From contig WPIO01000026.1 in the NCBI GenBank assembly GCA_009760855.2, positions 3,664,501 through 3,728,500 on the forward strand: a DNA stretch of 64,000 bases, read 5' to 3'. Of this stretch, positions 23,269-33,971 are shown one piece after another. The stretch comes from Cristatella mucedo. Its lineage: Eukaryota; Bryozoa; Phylactolaemata; Cristatellidae. The position numbers and the translations under genes were made by a program. Within the stretch, counting starts at the first letter, position 1. Each line of letters begins with the position of its first letter. The notes under the pieces were generated by a model. That model was not told the DNA's origin. It made no database searches and saw nothing but the letters and a program-made list of their open reading frames with translations.

Positions 23269-24399
23269 CTAATTTTTTTCACATCACTAGTATGGCTTTA
23301 AGTTATAATTTTTGTATGCACTTACATTGACTTGAGGTAGGTTCGTGAATGGACCTACTACTCAAATGTAACATTAAGTTGGTCCGAATATTGGGATCAG
23401 GATCCCGTTGGCGTCGGGTGTGACCACTGACAATCTGGAATCTTATCCGGTTGTCGTATCGAGCGTGCAGAAGCTCCGCGTTCATGCTGCTACTTAGCCA
23501 TCGAGGTCCTTGGGGTGCACAGTCTATTGAATAGTCAGGCATTCTCTTTAAAAAAATTCCACAACCTCAATGCACATCATGAGGAATTAGTAGGTTATGC
23601 CAGCTCATGCCCAAGTCGACGGCTTCATCACTGCACCTTAATTTGCAACGGCGCGATAGAGTCATTCTCATGAGGATTAGTTCGCCTTCTCGCTTTAAGA
23701 AACTGTTTTACATCCGCCTGTGAAAGTTAGTGGGACAAGCGTTCACCTGGTTATCCTTCCCACGCCACGATCAGCGGCCGAAAAGTAGGCGGAGCTTTGC
23801 TCCGTTGACTCGGAAGTCGTAGACGCTTCTTTGGAAATCATAACTCTGGCTAACTAAGCTGATTGTCAGCCGTGAGTGAAGTACGCCTGGAGAAATCTCG
23901 TCACCCGACAGAATTTGGCGAGCGTGCACCAGGCCGAGTTTAATGGGGTGTCCATCTCAGCACACTCCAGGTGAATGCAGCACCAACTTGATATGCTGCT
24001 CGTTGCACCTAAATTTCAGGAAGGAGATGAAAGCTTGATCCATCATTTGTCGGCTAGAAAAGAGGAGCCCGTCAATGGGGCCACCCATTCCTTGGAAGTC
24101 ACGGCCGATTCGAGCCGAGATCTTACCAGTAATGTCAAGGCAGGAGGTAAAGGAAGATCCGCGTGCAAAGTCAAGGTCGGGGCTACCGGTGGTGGACATC
24201 GTAGCTCGAATGCGATGCGAGCATTAGTAGTGTTTTGAACGTTATAGAGCCTAGGGCTCAGCCTCGACCCTCAATCTCGCACAGCTCGATCGAGTGTCTT
24301 CGTCTGAGACCCAAGTCTCCATAACTTTCAAAACCAAACCACTCGCTCGAGACTAGACTCGCTGTCGCTCGGCATAGCGTTTTCGCCTACTTCGTTGTT
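23269..24399. other. No gene recognised; left flank of the viral element
   Basis: GC-balanced host-like sequence without a recognisable exon. Composition changes sharply to AT-rich near 24,395-24,420, which I take as the left boundary zone of the viral element. I found no clear terminal inverted repeat here. Confidence 0.4.
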
Positions 24400-24462
24400 T
24401 ATCCTATCACACTCTAACATAATAAAATTTGATTTAAAGAAAAAATTTATATAGTATAAGAT

Positions 24463-24564
24463 ATGTCTAACAACGATTATGTTATGCGACGTGAGGGTGA
24501 AAATTTTAGCGATCACGCTAGACGTGTTAGAGAAGAAGTGCGAAAAAGAACGGCTTTTGCCTAA
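24463..24564 (+). CDS. Short ORF (33 aa) at the left end of the element
   Basis: It starts at the first ATG after a TATA-type motif (tttatatagtataagat). The peptide is charged and Arg-rich. It overlaps the first polymerase frame in another frame. It may be the true N-terminus of the polymerase gene cut off by a frameshift, or an independent small ORF; I cannot decide. Confidence 0.35.
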   Translation: MSNNDYVMRREGENFSDHARRVREEVRKRTAFA

Positions 24565-27500
24565 GTATCCATTTTCAAAGGCTAGTTTTGATAAAATGAT
24601 ATCTAGCTTGCAAGTTATTCTAAATGCAAAAGTAGAAATTCCTCTCAAAAGTAAAGAAGTAAAGAATATACAATGGTCATTTGAGAGAGAATCAAGAAGA
24701 TTAATGAGAATTGAGGAGAATGGTTGGTTTTTAGGTAAAACTTCATCTGACGGTAAGTTTATGGACTATGAGTATGTTGGTTTAGATAGAAGTGAAATAG
24801 ACTTTGATAAAATTTATGATAGAACTTTCGATGAGCTTATTAGAGTGATAAGGGACATACTCAAAAACAAGAAAGATCTAAAAATGACAATGATTGTATC
24901 TCCAATTCTAGAATCTGAAAACGGATCTTCTTTCTGCTATCAGCCATTTTCTGGAATACCTAATGTAAAGATAAATAGGTCTAGTAATATTGAGTCTATT
25001 ATTAAAATGCAGTTCGCTTCTTTTAAGGAGAGGATTGAAGAATGGTTAGAGAAAGGATCTAGTTGGAGTCTGTCTGAAATTAATGCTTTATATGCAAAGT
25101 TTACTCATTTTAGACATCGTTTTGGAGGGAGTTATTTACCTATGCCTAAAGGATTAGAGAAAAAGAGGTCAACCTTGAATATAAAGAATGAATCAGATAA
25201 CTGTTGCGCATTGTGGTGTGTACTAAGATTTATTCATCCTAGAGACAATCATCCAGAGTCAATTGCAGATCTAAATAAGATACTTTTTGAAAAATATAAT
25301 CACCTTATTCCTACTTTGACAAACTTGTTTAATGTAAGACCTGGATATTCTCAAGCGTTAAGTATTTCAGATATACCTACTTTAGAAAAACTGTTTGACA
25401 TTACAATAAATGTTTATGAGTATTGCAGCAGAGATTTAAGCCCACTTCTTATAGTTGATGAGGAAGCTGAGAAGCACTTAGATCTCCTTTTGTATAGCAA
25501 TGAAGAGAAGACAGTCTCTCATTATGTAATTATTAGGAATTTTAATGGGCTTTGCAGAAGCTCAAAGGGATTTGGCACTCAACTAACTTGTAAGAGGTGT
25601 ATCTGCAGATTTTACTCTCAAGATAAACTTGCACAACATATTGATGCTTGTAAGAAAGGAAATGATGGTAGGTCTAGAATAAAAATGCCTGAGGAAGGAG
25701 AAAAGTGTTACTTTAAGGAATACTCAAAAAACATTATGGTGTCCTTTTGTTGCTTATGCAGACTTTGAATGTTTGCTTAGTGATGTAAGAAAGACTGATA
25801 AGGAAGATAGTAGTATTCCAAAAGGTTCTTTTCAAAAACACATCCCATATTCAAGCGCATATACAATTATTATAGACTACGAAGGAAAAAGAAGAAGTTT
25901 TAAATTACTAAAGGGACCAAATAATGTAAGAGAGTTAGTAAAAAAATCTATTAGAAGAAGTAGATTCAATCAAAAAAGAGTTGATAGAGATTCTTCCTAA
26001 GTACAAGAAATACGATTATAAGACTATGACTAGTGAAGAGAAAAAAGAATACAATTCAGCAAATGTCTGTTATATTTGCAATTTAGAATTAAAAGATGAT
26101 AAGGTTCTAGATCACTGTCATCTTACTGGCAAATATCGAGGTGCTGCACACAACGAGTGTAATGTTAATGTTAGTATTAATCCAGAAAAGTGTAAGCTTC
26201 CTGTATTTACACATAATCTAAAAGGATATGATTCACACTTGTTAGTTCAAGAGTTTCATGGTCAAAAACTTTAAAAAAGTGTAATTGCAAATAATATGGA
26301 AAAATATATAAACATTGAAATCGGAGCTCTTAGTTTTAGAGATTCACTTCAGCTGATGAATAAAGGACAGTCAGATTTAGTTAATAATGTTGTTAAGTCA
26401 AAGAAACCTCTAACATATACTAGGGGGGAATTCTCTATGCTTAGCGATAAAGAATTTGAATTGTTATCTGCAAAGGGAGGTCTTCCTTATGAATATCTTA
26501 ATTCTTTCTCGAAGTTAGAAGATAAAAGTTTGCCTCCAATAAAATGTTTGTATAGTACATTAAACGATAGCAACATTGGAGAAAAGGATTATGATAGAGC
26601 ACAAGAAGTGGAAATTAATGAAGAAGATTGACCTACTAACTGAAGATACATTAGAAAAATATAGTGATACTTATCTCAAAATGGATGTTTTTTAACTAGC
26701 CGATGTTTTTCAACATTTTAGGCATCTCTCAAAAAGAATTGATGGTCTGGATCCTGCTAACTTCTTTACTGCTCCTGGTTTAACTTGGTGTGCAGGTTTA
26801 AGATTTTTAAAAGTTAGATTAGATTTATTATCAAACTTTGAAGACTTTAATTTCTTTGAGAGTGCAATCAGAGGAGGTATAACGCAAGCATCTTGCAGGC
26901 ATGTTAAGGCGAACAACCAAATGGCATCTAATTACGATAGCACAAAGAAGAAGAGTTGGCTACTCAATGTTGATGCAAATTCACTTTATGCGACAGCGAT
27001 GACTCAATTCCTACCAACAAGTAATTTTAAGTTTTTAGATGAGAAGCAGATTAAGTCATTTACAAACAAAAAAATATTAGGAATAAAAGAAAATTCAAAT
27101 ACTGGCTATGCTTTTGAGGTTGACATGTATTGTCCAAAGGACTTACATAATGTTTATTCTGATTACCCTCTTTTACCTATTAAGAGAGAGGTCGCAAAAG
27201 ATCAAAAGATGAGTATTCATCTTATCAAAATAAAACTTTAGCTAAAGATGATCATGAAAGCAAAGTTGAGAAGTTGATTCTTGATCTGAAACCAAGAGAA
27301 AAGTACATAATTCACTATAGAAATTTACAGTTTGCCTTAGAAAGAGGTTATATATTAACAAAGATACATAGAATGAGTTTTTCACAAAGCAATTGGTTGA
27401 GTTGTTACATTAAAAATAACATTGAGAGAAGAAAAGATGAAAAAGATGAGTTTGAAAAAGAATATTATAAGTTGAAAAATAATGCATTCTTTGGAAAGAC

Positions 27501-28436
27501 AATGGAAAATGTAAGAGAGAGAGTAAACATTGAGTTATTCGATTTAAAGTTTGACAAGGATGTTGAAACATCAAATAAAAGAATTATGAGTGCAAGATTT
27601 AAAGATAGAAGAATTTTCAATATGAATCTTGTTGGAATAGAAACTACAAAGCCTGAAGTATATCTTAACAAACCTACTTACTTAGGTTTTACTATTCTTG
27701 AGTTATCAAAATTAGTAATGCAAGACTTGTATTATAATACAATGAAAGATAATTATGGAGATGCGCTGACACTTGCATATACTGATACTGATTCTTTAGT
27801 AATGAAGATAAATACAGAAGATGTTTATAAAGACGTTGAGAATTATATTGATTATCTAGATCTATCTGTTTATCCAAAAAATCAATAAGTGTGGAAATTA
27901 GAAGGATTTGAGAAAATGATGAAAGAAAACAAAGGAAGCTTAGGAAAATTTAAAGATGAGATCATAGAGAAACATACAATTGACTCAGAAAAAAAAGATT
28001 TCATTAGACATAACAATGGAATTATGATAGAAAATTCTGTCGTATTAGATGAGGGAGTTTTCTTAAGACCAACATTATATTCTATGCAAATAGCAGTTTC
28101 AAAAAATAATGGCATAGACGTGAAGTCTTCAGCAAAGAAAGCTAAAGGTACAAAAAAGGATGTTGTAAAGAAATATTAATCACATTCAGATTATTTAGGA
28201 TGTCTTGAGACTGGCAAAGATGTTTATCGCAATCAATCGAGATTTCAAACAAGAAATCATCATATTTATACTATAACACAAACAAAAAAGCATTATCCGC
28301 CTTTGATTCAAAACGATACTGGTTGGATTGTGGAATCTGCAGTTACGCTTATGGGCACTATAAAATTGCTGATGCATTGAGTAACAATCTAAATCCAGGA
28401 CGATGTAATACTTGTAATATTGGTGCTATTAATATA
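24479..28436 (+). pseudogene. Protein-primed-type family B DNA polymerase, broken
   Basis: This would be the element's replicative polymerase. In order, there is a long N-terminal region with a cysteine-rich segment (24479-25768; CKRCICRFY near 25,590). The exonuclease I motif YADFE follows near 25,757. A CxxC...DHCHLTGKYRG zinc/HNH-like insertion lies at about 26,065-26,160. Next are a region ending TAPGLTWCAGL (about 26,770), a palm motif DANSLY (26972-26989), the TMENVRERV segment (27,500) and catalytic YTDTDS (27778-27795). A conserved C-terminal part reaches GHYKIADAL near 28,365. The reading frame breaks near 25,740, 25,960, 26,270, 26,610 and 27,240. In-frame TAA codons occur at 26693, 27886 and 28177, and a further shift is likely near 28,300. 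The arrangement matches Polinton/adintovirus polymerases. It cannot be expressed as one protein. Confidence 0.9.
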
Positions 28437-28437
28437 G

Positions 28438-28605
28438 ATGCCAAAACGAAAGAGTGAAGAAATCATTGAACCTGAAGCAAAAGTAAAAGTTGAACATGAT
28501 ATTCGAGAAACAAAAAAAGAGTTACATGAATTACAAATAGAAATGGAGTATGATAGAGCAGAAGAGGAGTTAATTTTTGAGATGGCAGAAATAAATGTAT
28601 ATTAA
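28438..28605 (+). CDS. Small charged ORF (55 aa), predicted helical
   Basis: The ATG follows ttaatatag directly and overlaps the polymerase C-terminal region. The product is Glu/Lys-rich with a heptad-like 'RETKKELHELQIEMEYDRAE' segment, suggesting a short coiled coil. I do not recognise it. The promoter-like motif supports a real gene. Confidence 0.5.
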   Translation: MPKRKSEEIIEPEAKVKVEHDIRETKKELHELQIEMEYDRAEEELIFEMAEINVY

Positions 28606-28629
28606 AAAATAAAATTCATTATTATAGAA

Positions 28630-28797
28630 ATGTAAAAAGTTGAAATTGAAAACGAAAAAGTTGAAACTGAAAGCGAATATGATAGTGATGATCCAGATTA
28701 CCAGTAAGAATATTCAGATAGTAGCGATGAAGGTTATGAACAAGCATTCTCTTTTGAAGAAGATGTAGATTACGTAAATGAAGAAGATGAACTATAA
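28630..28797 (+). pseudogene. Small acidic ORF with in-frame TAA codons
   Basis: An ATG preceded by attattatagaa is followed at once by TAA. The same frame then stays open as a very acidic peptide (runs of Glu/Asp/Ser) with one further TAA (28706-28708), ending at 28797. The motif in front suggests a former small gene. Confidence 0.35.
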
Positions 28798-28818
28798 AAA
28801 AATGTATATTTATATAGA

Positions 28819-29085
28819 ATGGATGTTTCAAGAATTCTTAGTTGCGAACAGTCAACAGATATGGCTCTTGAAATTTGTCTACAAAAATTAAAGAAAGTAG
28901 ATCAAAGAATTGTCAAACATTCACTTGATAAACTTATTCCAGATTTAGATAGCTCGTATATTAGTGTTCTAGTTGAGATTTTCGATACTTGTGATAAACT
29001 AATGGAATGCAGAAGCAAAATAAATGAAATGCTGATAGAAGCAGAAAAGAAATCAAAAACTAAACAGGGTGTTCAGATTAATTAA
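28819..29085 (+). CDS. Hypothetical viral-element protein (88 aa)
   Basis: The start at 28819 sits two bases after a perfect tatttatata motif. The peptide is mostly helical in character with regularly spaced Leu/Ile and a charged C-terminus. No domain was recognised. It is intact and co-oriented with the polymerase and the next two genes. Confidence 0.6.
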   Translation: MDVSRILSCEQSTDMALEICLQKLKKVDQRIVKHSLDKLIPDLDSSYISVLVEIFDTCDKLMECRSKINEMLIEAEKKSKTKQGVQIN

Positions 29086-29117
29086 TTTTGTATATTTTTT
29101 TATAATAGTATAGGAAA

Positions 29118-29252
29118 ATGTCAGCAAATAAGGTATCTGATCCCAATCTTGCTACATCTGCAACTCTGCTGAAAGCATATGTTGACTACCATGTAAAGTC
29201 TAGAATGACTGCTTATGATCAACAATACTCGACTCAGATATCTCAATTATGA
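29118..29252 (+). CDS. Short ORF (44 aa), possibly the 5' part of the next gene
   Basis: It starts after ataatagtataggaaa. Its stop TGA (29250-29252) overlaps the ATG of the following frame (29249-29251) as ATGA. Either two small genes overlap or one gene has been split by a frameshift near 29,240. Confidence 0.4.
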   Translation: MSANKVSDPNLATSATLLKAYVDYHVKSRMTAYDQQYSTQISQL

Positions 29253-29632
29253 CAGATACATCTGTTAAAAAGTTTTATATTGATGAGTGCGACATTGAAG
29301 CACAAAAGTTAATCGATTCTGGAATGGCAAGTATAACAACTGACCTTGAAGCAACAGTTAGATCGAAAGTTGATACTCTTCTTGATACACCTGGAGAAAT
29401 TTCTAGTTATACTACATGGATTGCTAGTCAGCTACCAACACTTTCAACAGTTATATCAAGCGTTGCAGGAATTAAACCAGATATCTCTGGGATTGTTAAG
29501 GATGAATGTTATGCAATTCTACCTGATATCTCTGATGGAACAAGTGCCAGACAAAAGGCAACACTTGCGGCTCTTGCTGCTTCAACTGTTACAGATCCAG
29601 TTTCTGATACAATTCCTACAACAACTTTATAA
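29249..29632 (+). CDS. Hypothetical viral-element protein (127 aa)
   Basis: An open frame of 127 codons rich in Thr, Ser and Ala, ending in 'DTIPTTTL'. It lacks its own TATA-type motif, supporting the idea that it is the downstream part of the gene starting at 29118. No family recognised. The composition would suit a structural or fibre-associated protein, but that is speculative. Confidence 0.5.
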   Translation: MTDTSVKKFYIDECDIEAQKLIDSGMASITTDLEATVRSKVDTLLDTPGEISSYTTWIASQLPTLSTVISSVAGIKPDISGIVKDECYAILPDISDGTSARQKATLAALAASTVTDPVSDTIPTTTL

Positions 29633-29651
29633 TTAACTTATTTATATAGAA

Positions 29652-30023
29652 ATGAATCTAGAAACTAGAAGTAAAGATTGTCTAACAGTAGTACAAGGTC
29701 AACAGTTTACGAATATAAAAATTTGCTCATATCCAATGGGAAGAATTGAGGATATCAGAAGTACACTATTACAAGCATTAAAATTAGTTTTAGAATACAA
29801 AGCTTTAAGAGTAGGTCATTCAGAAAAAGAAATTACATATATATTTACAAAAGTTAGAGATGGATCAATATTTTCAGAGTTTCTTAAAGATTTAAAAATA
29901 GATAAAATAAATAGTCTTAAATCAGAAGCATACTCTAAAAAAATAGAGTTAACCAAACAATTAACAGGAAAAGAATGTAGTTTACCAACAGAGTTTATTA
30001 AAGAAAGTTTAGAATGGAGGTAA
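29652..30023 (+). CDS. Hypothetical viral-element protein (123 aa)
   Basis: The ATG lies three bases after tatttatata. The protein is basic, with an N-terminal beta-like region and a Lys/Glu-rich C-terminal half. It is intact and is the last plus-strand gene before a block of minus-strand genes. I do not recognise the family. Confidence 0.6.
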   Translation: MNLETRSKDCLTVVQGQQFTNIKICSYPMGRIEDIRSTLLQALKLVLEYKALRVGHSEKEITYIFTKVRDGSIFSEFLKDLKIDKINSLKSEAYSKKIELTKQLTGKECSLPTEFIKESLEWR

Positions 30024-30591
30024 TCCTACACATCTGTAGTACTAATTGAATTCAGAGATGAGTGTATTATATCACCAACTAAATCAATTTCAATAACATC
30101 TAAATCATTTGGAATTACAAGATTATTAATATAATTTAAAACAGGAAACTCAACCTTAATAACTACATTAAATCCAGAAGATTTGGAAGGATCACTTAAT
30201 AATATGTAGTTGTCTTCAATTCCGTAGTATTTAATATTAAGAAAATTAGAAATTAAGAAATTTGGAGAGTAAAGTTTTTGACAATAATTTCTAACTATAA
30301 AACTTTTCGAAGAAGAATATAAAACAAGTCTATTTCAACATTTGAATTTACTCTAGTTAAATTAATATCTTTTAATACTATCAGTTTGTTCTTTAGTAAT
30401 AACTGTTAGACTAATGTCGTTAGAAATTGTAACCATTCGTCCTATAGCAGCATTATAAATATCCTTTATTTTTAGTTTTAGTTTTAAATAACTAATTTTT
30501 TTCTTGTTGGGATATCGGATAATCTAGCTAAAGATGATTTATCACCACTAGAAAGATTAGTTATACTATCAACATTGAATATTCCTAACAT
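30024..30591 (-). pseudogene. Broken minus-strand ORF of unknown function
   Basis: A frame starts at ATG 30591-30589 and stops after 35 codons. Coding-like sequence then continues in other frames to a stop near 30,026, with at least two frameshifts and stops near 30,360. The C-terminal part is rich in Ile, Val, Asn and Asp. It lies immediately downstream of the three fibre-like genes. Confidence 0.4.
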
Positions 30592-30639
30592 TTTTGAGAT
30601 AGGTGTTTTTTTTTAGATAAAACATTACAATAGAAAGTC

Positions 30640-30966
30640 CTATGAAACAGTCAATAGGCATATGAGTTCTAACTGCATCTACACTCAAGGTTCCAGTAAT
30701 AGTATCTAGAACTCCTGCTTTTTGATCAGTGTACTCTTTTGTTGCAATATCATTTCCATTAATTGGACTTGCTACATTAACATATTTTTTGAGCTTGCTG
30801 ATATGTTTCCTCTTACAACTTGATCTGAATCTTTTCTTACATAGTTGTTATCAGCAAACAATTTTCCAACAGCTTCCAATGTGTCTATATTATTTCCAAT
30901 ATTTAATATTCTATTTTTAATCATATTCAGTGTTCCAGTCATCTGTAAATCTTTTCTGCTAAGCAT
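30640..30966 (-). pseudogene. Fibre-like protein C (third tandem copy), broken
   Basis: It starts at ATG 30966-30964, overlapping the stop of fibre-like gene B by one base (TAATG). A phage tail-fibre-like module follows ('DLQMTGTLNMIKNRILNIGN', then spaced 'DTLEAVGKLFADNN'). The frame breaks near 30,785, after which a further module containing 'IATKEYTDQKAG' is visible in another frame to about 30,640. The module matches repeats in the two upstream genes. It probably encoded an attachment or fibre protein. Confidence 0.55.
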
Positions 30967-31854
30967 TATAATACTGCTATATAAATAGTAATATATATCT
31001 CCGTATCTAACAATCCTGATCTACATATAAAAGTAGAACTGGAAACTATATTTGTATTAGAATTTAAAGTATAACTACCATACAACTGATAATTCAGTGG
31101 TGTCAGTGTTGATGGTATAGGCATAAGTACTTGCGTTTGATTAGTTATAATATCATCACTGTAAGTATATTCTACTGCAAGAATAAATATACCAGTAGGA
31201 ACTGTAATATTGCTAATGTTAGTAATCCATCTACCGTAAAATGTTTTTCCATATATTTGTGTAGTTAGCGACCCATCCATAATTCCTCTAAATTTTACAG
31301 TTGCAACATTTCCATTTACTCTTTGAAAGTAACCAAGATTTACACCATCATTAGGATTTACATGATCATTTTTTATTGTAATTGGAAAGTTACCTATATC
31401 TAAAGGTCCATTAATAGTTCCACCTTTTAAGTTAACAAAGTTATCATCAGCATATTTCTTATTGACGACATCATATGGAGTTGTAGGAGCCTTTTTAGTA
31501 TTAACAACTAAACTAGCAATAGTTAGCACACCATTAATTCTTCCACCAGTTTTTGCTATTTTTGTGTCAGCATAATCTTTTGTAGCTGCATCACTTGGAT
31601 TAACAGGATTTGCAAGATCTATCACTTTATGATTGTTCATATCAAGATCGCTATCAGCAGTCGTTCCTCTAGATACTTTTTGTAACAAAGTTTGTATCGA
31701 TATACTTTCTGTTTACAGCATCTGTAGAATCAACAAGATCTCCAAGATTTTTTATTAGATTCTGATTCATATTTAAAGATCCATTCATAATATCTCCAGT
31801 CTTACGAATATAATTTTTTTGGCTAGATCCTTTTCTACGATATCCAAGCGACAT
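30966..31854 (-). pseudogene. Fibre-like protein B (second tandem copy), one frameshift
   Basis: It starts at ATG 31854-31852 directly after the stop of fibre-like gene A, with tattgtataga in front. Repeated modules of the form D-x-x-x-N-x-I-x-x-L...P-x-x-x-x-D-A-x-x-x-x-Y-x-D can be seen. Examples are 'MNNHKVIDLANPVNPSDAAT' at about 31,640-31,580 and a second near 31,470. Each repeats a G-G-x-I-N-G segment. The first 60 or so codons are in one frame (to about 31,690) and the rest in another. The C-terminal domain is Thr/Ser/Tyr-rich and beta-like. Such modules are known from phage tail fibres; here they suggest a trimeric fibre. Confidence 0.6.
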
Positions 31855-31855
31855 T

Positions 31856-32713
31856 CTATACAATAGTAATAATAAAATCAATATATGTAATATTATTAGC
31901 TACTGTAAGATTATCTATCATATAAGTGCATGATCCATCAATATTTATTACTAAAAGGAGAGTACGAGATACGCCATAAGTGTTATCACTAGTTAACTCT
32001 AAAAATACTCCAGTAGTATTAGAACACCAAAAAATATTGGATACTGTTTGAAAGTTTGTTACTGATCCTGCAACAAAAGTTTTATAAGGTGTTGCATAGC
32101 CGATTATATTTCCTTGCTGATTAAAAACTGCCATATCTGCAGGCGTTGTTTTCAATGTAGAACTTTCTGTTCCCGTTCCATTTACATTAATATTAAATAT
32201 GTTTAACGGAGCAATAGTTGAAGCACTTGTAAAACCAGAAAGCCTTAAATACAAAGTAGAACATTTATAAGAATCAACAGGTTGTTTTGTTACAACATCT
32301 AAATTTTTCAAAGAGGTAATTCTGTTTGATCCTAGATCAAGATTACTATTAGAGTTACCATTTAAAACTTGGGTCATACTTTTTAGTAATCCATAGTTTA
32401 TTACTTTGTAAGGTGTAGAATCTTGATATGTAGTTCCATCAACAGAATTTCCTGATATTCCTTTAATGTTTTTACAGTTTAACTGAGATAGCATTTTTGC
32501 ACTATTCTTTGGAAGTAAATCAGATAAGTTAGAAACAGAAGCTTTTTCACCTGAAACATTAGTTGCAACAGTATTAAAAAAGTTTGAATTGAGAGCATAG
32601 TCTAATCTTGTTGCATCTCCATCATTTACTGGAAAACCAAGATTTGTAATGCCATTTCCATTTGCATCAAGATCACTAAAAATATTACCATTAATCTTAT
32701 TAATATTATCCAT
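31856..32713 (-). CDS. Fibre-like protein A (285 aa)
   Basis: It starts at ATG 32713-32711, preceded by tatatataaga, and runs intact to TAG at 31856-31858. The N-terminal half has the modules seen in B and C ('DLDANGNGITNLGFPVNDGD', 'NLDLGSNRITSLKNLDVVTK'). The C-terminal half is a Thr/Ser/Ile-rich beta-like domain, probably a knob-like head. It is divergent from the membrane-protein gene at 32724, with only 10 bases between start codons. The inferred role is virion attachment. Confidence 0.65.
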   Translation of the reverse strand: MDNINKINGNIFSDLDANGNGITNLGFPVNDGDATRLDYALNSNFFNTVATNVSGEKASVSNLSDLLPKNSAKMLSQLNCKNIKGISGNSVDGTTYQDSTPYKVINYGLLKSMTQVLNGNSNSNLDLGSNRITSLKNLDVVTKQPVDSYKCSTLYLRLSGFTSASTIAPLNIFNINVNGTGTESSTLKTTPADMAVFNQQGNIIGYATPYKTFVAGSVTNFQTVSNIFWCSNTTGVFLELTSDNTYGVSRTLLLVINIDGSCTYMIDNLTVANNITYIDFIITIV

Positions 32714-32723
32714 TCTTATATAT
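32714..32723. promoter_or_regulatory. Shared divergent start region (10 bp) with TATATA core
   Basis: The ATG codons of fibre-like gene A (minus) and the membrane-protein gene (plus) are separated only by ttcttatata-type sequence. It reads as a TATA(A)GA motif in both directions. The control elements must overlap the coding starts. Confidence 0.6.
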
Positions 32724-33854
32724 ATGGAAAAAATTAAAGAAAATCTTAAATCTGGCTTAGATACAACAAAAAAAGTATTATCAGGAACAACAACAGCAAC
32801 TGAGATTGGATCAAAAGCAATTATAAAAGTAGCTCCTAAGATTGCAATGAAACTGAGTCTACATGCATCAAACAAGATTGCAACTATTGTTCGAAAAGTT
32901 TTGCAGTCATTCAAAGTAATTGGAACTGCTACAAAAGCACTTGGTGGATTTCTATCAGGAATAACAGGAATTGTAGATCTTGGTTTATTCATAAAAGAAA
33001 TTGTAGATGATATTTCTTCTGGAAAGTATGGCAATGTCTTTTGGAAAACAATTGCGGAGAAAAAAGTAGGACTGTCAAAAATGGTTGCTTCTTTAGAGGT
33101 TGGCTTTTACATAAACGAGATTTTGCTAGAAGCTGAAAAAGCTAAATCTGGTTGGTACTTAGATCCTAGTAAATTTCTTTCAGAGACATTCGGAGAGGAA
33201 GTGAGTTGGGATGCTGCTCAACTAGATCCTCTTGCGTGGAAAAAGAACTTTCTTGAAGTAAGATCAGGCGGATTTCTGCCTGCAATTCCAGCATTAATAG
33301 CAAGTATAGCTTCTATCATTGGAGGTATTGGTTTAGGTGTTTCAATAGAAGTATCAGTTGCAGGATTGATTAAGAAAATAATAGACAGTACAATGTATAC
33401 AGCTAAGGCACCAAAAATGGATACGCATGAGGAACGAATGAGTGCTTTGAGTTTGCAGAGTGATAGACTAAAGAATGCAATTGTGGATATAAAAAATATG
33501 ATAGAACTACTTGATAGAAACATTGATATTGATTTGAGTGACAAAGTGCAAAACTCAGAATTAAAAAACAGATTAGATTATTTAAAACAAGTTAAACAAC
33601 TTGTGGAAGTGTCAGGAGTTAGTTATAGCGATGAGTTAAAAAGAGATATAAAAAAGGTAGAAAGTAGTACGATTGGAGGAAAAAAGTCTTGCGACTATAA
33701 AGCGGAGAGTGCAATGTTACTAGCTAATCTTTTTGCGAAAGGTAAATCACAAGAAGAAATACATAGAGAAGTACTAAAACTAAGAGATGAATTAAATTCT
33801 AGATGTAGAAATATTAAAAGTCTGTGTGGCGAACAATTTTGTAATCTTCCGTAA
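32724..33854 (+). CDS. Hypothetical membrane-associated viral-element protein (376 aa)
   Basis: The frame is intact. It has a Lys/Thr-rich N-terminus, an Ala/Gly-rich hydrophobic stretch near residues 75-95 (FKVIGTATKALGGFLSGITG), and a strong hydrophobic segment near residues 192-218 (LPAIPALIASIASIIGGIGL). A long charged helical region follows, likely coiled coil, and the C-terminus has several Cys residues. The hydrophobic stretches suggest membrane insertion. A minor virion or membrane-penetration protein is possible, but I recognise no family. I chose the ATG at 32724 because it follows the element's TATA motif; the frame is open further upstream. Confidence 0.6.
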   Translation: MEKIKENLKSGLDTTKKVLSGTTTATEIGSKAIIKVAPKIAMKLSLHASNKIATIVRKVLQSFKVIGTATKALGGFLSGITGIVDLGLFIKEIVDDISSGKYGNVFWKTIAEKKVGLSKMVASLEVGFYINEILLEAEKAKSGWYLDPSKFLSETFGEEVSWDAAQLDPLAWKKNFLEVRSGGFLPAIPALIASIASIIGGIGLGVSIEVSVAGLIKKIIDSTMYTAKAPKMDTHEERMSALSLQSDRLKNAIVDIKNMIELLDRNIDIDLSDKVQNSELKNRLDYLKQVKQLVEVSGVSYSDELKRDIKKVESSTIGGKKSCDYKAESAMLLANLFAKGKSQEEIHREVLKLRDELNSRCRNIKSLCGEQFCNLP

Positions 33855-33971
33855 GTGTATAAGTAAAATTTAGTTTTGCAAATAGTAGGTGCAAACGGAT
33901 TGCTGCCATATCTCTTGTTACAGCGGCGGTAACAGGATTGTCAAATAAGCCTAAATAATATTTATGTTTGT

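Noticed and set aside
26693-26695. Reassigned stop codons (TAA or TGA as sense) in the viral element
   Set aside because: Frameshifts accompany the stops, intact genes end in TAA, TAG or TGA, and the TAA at 26693 stands where relatives have Leu, which fits a point mutation. Decay explains the data better.
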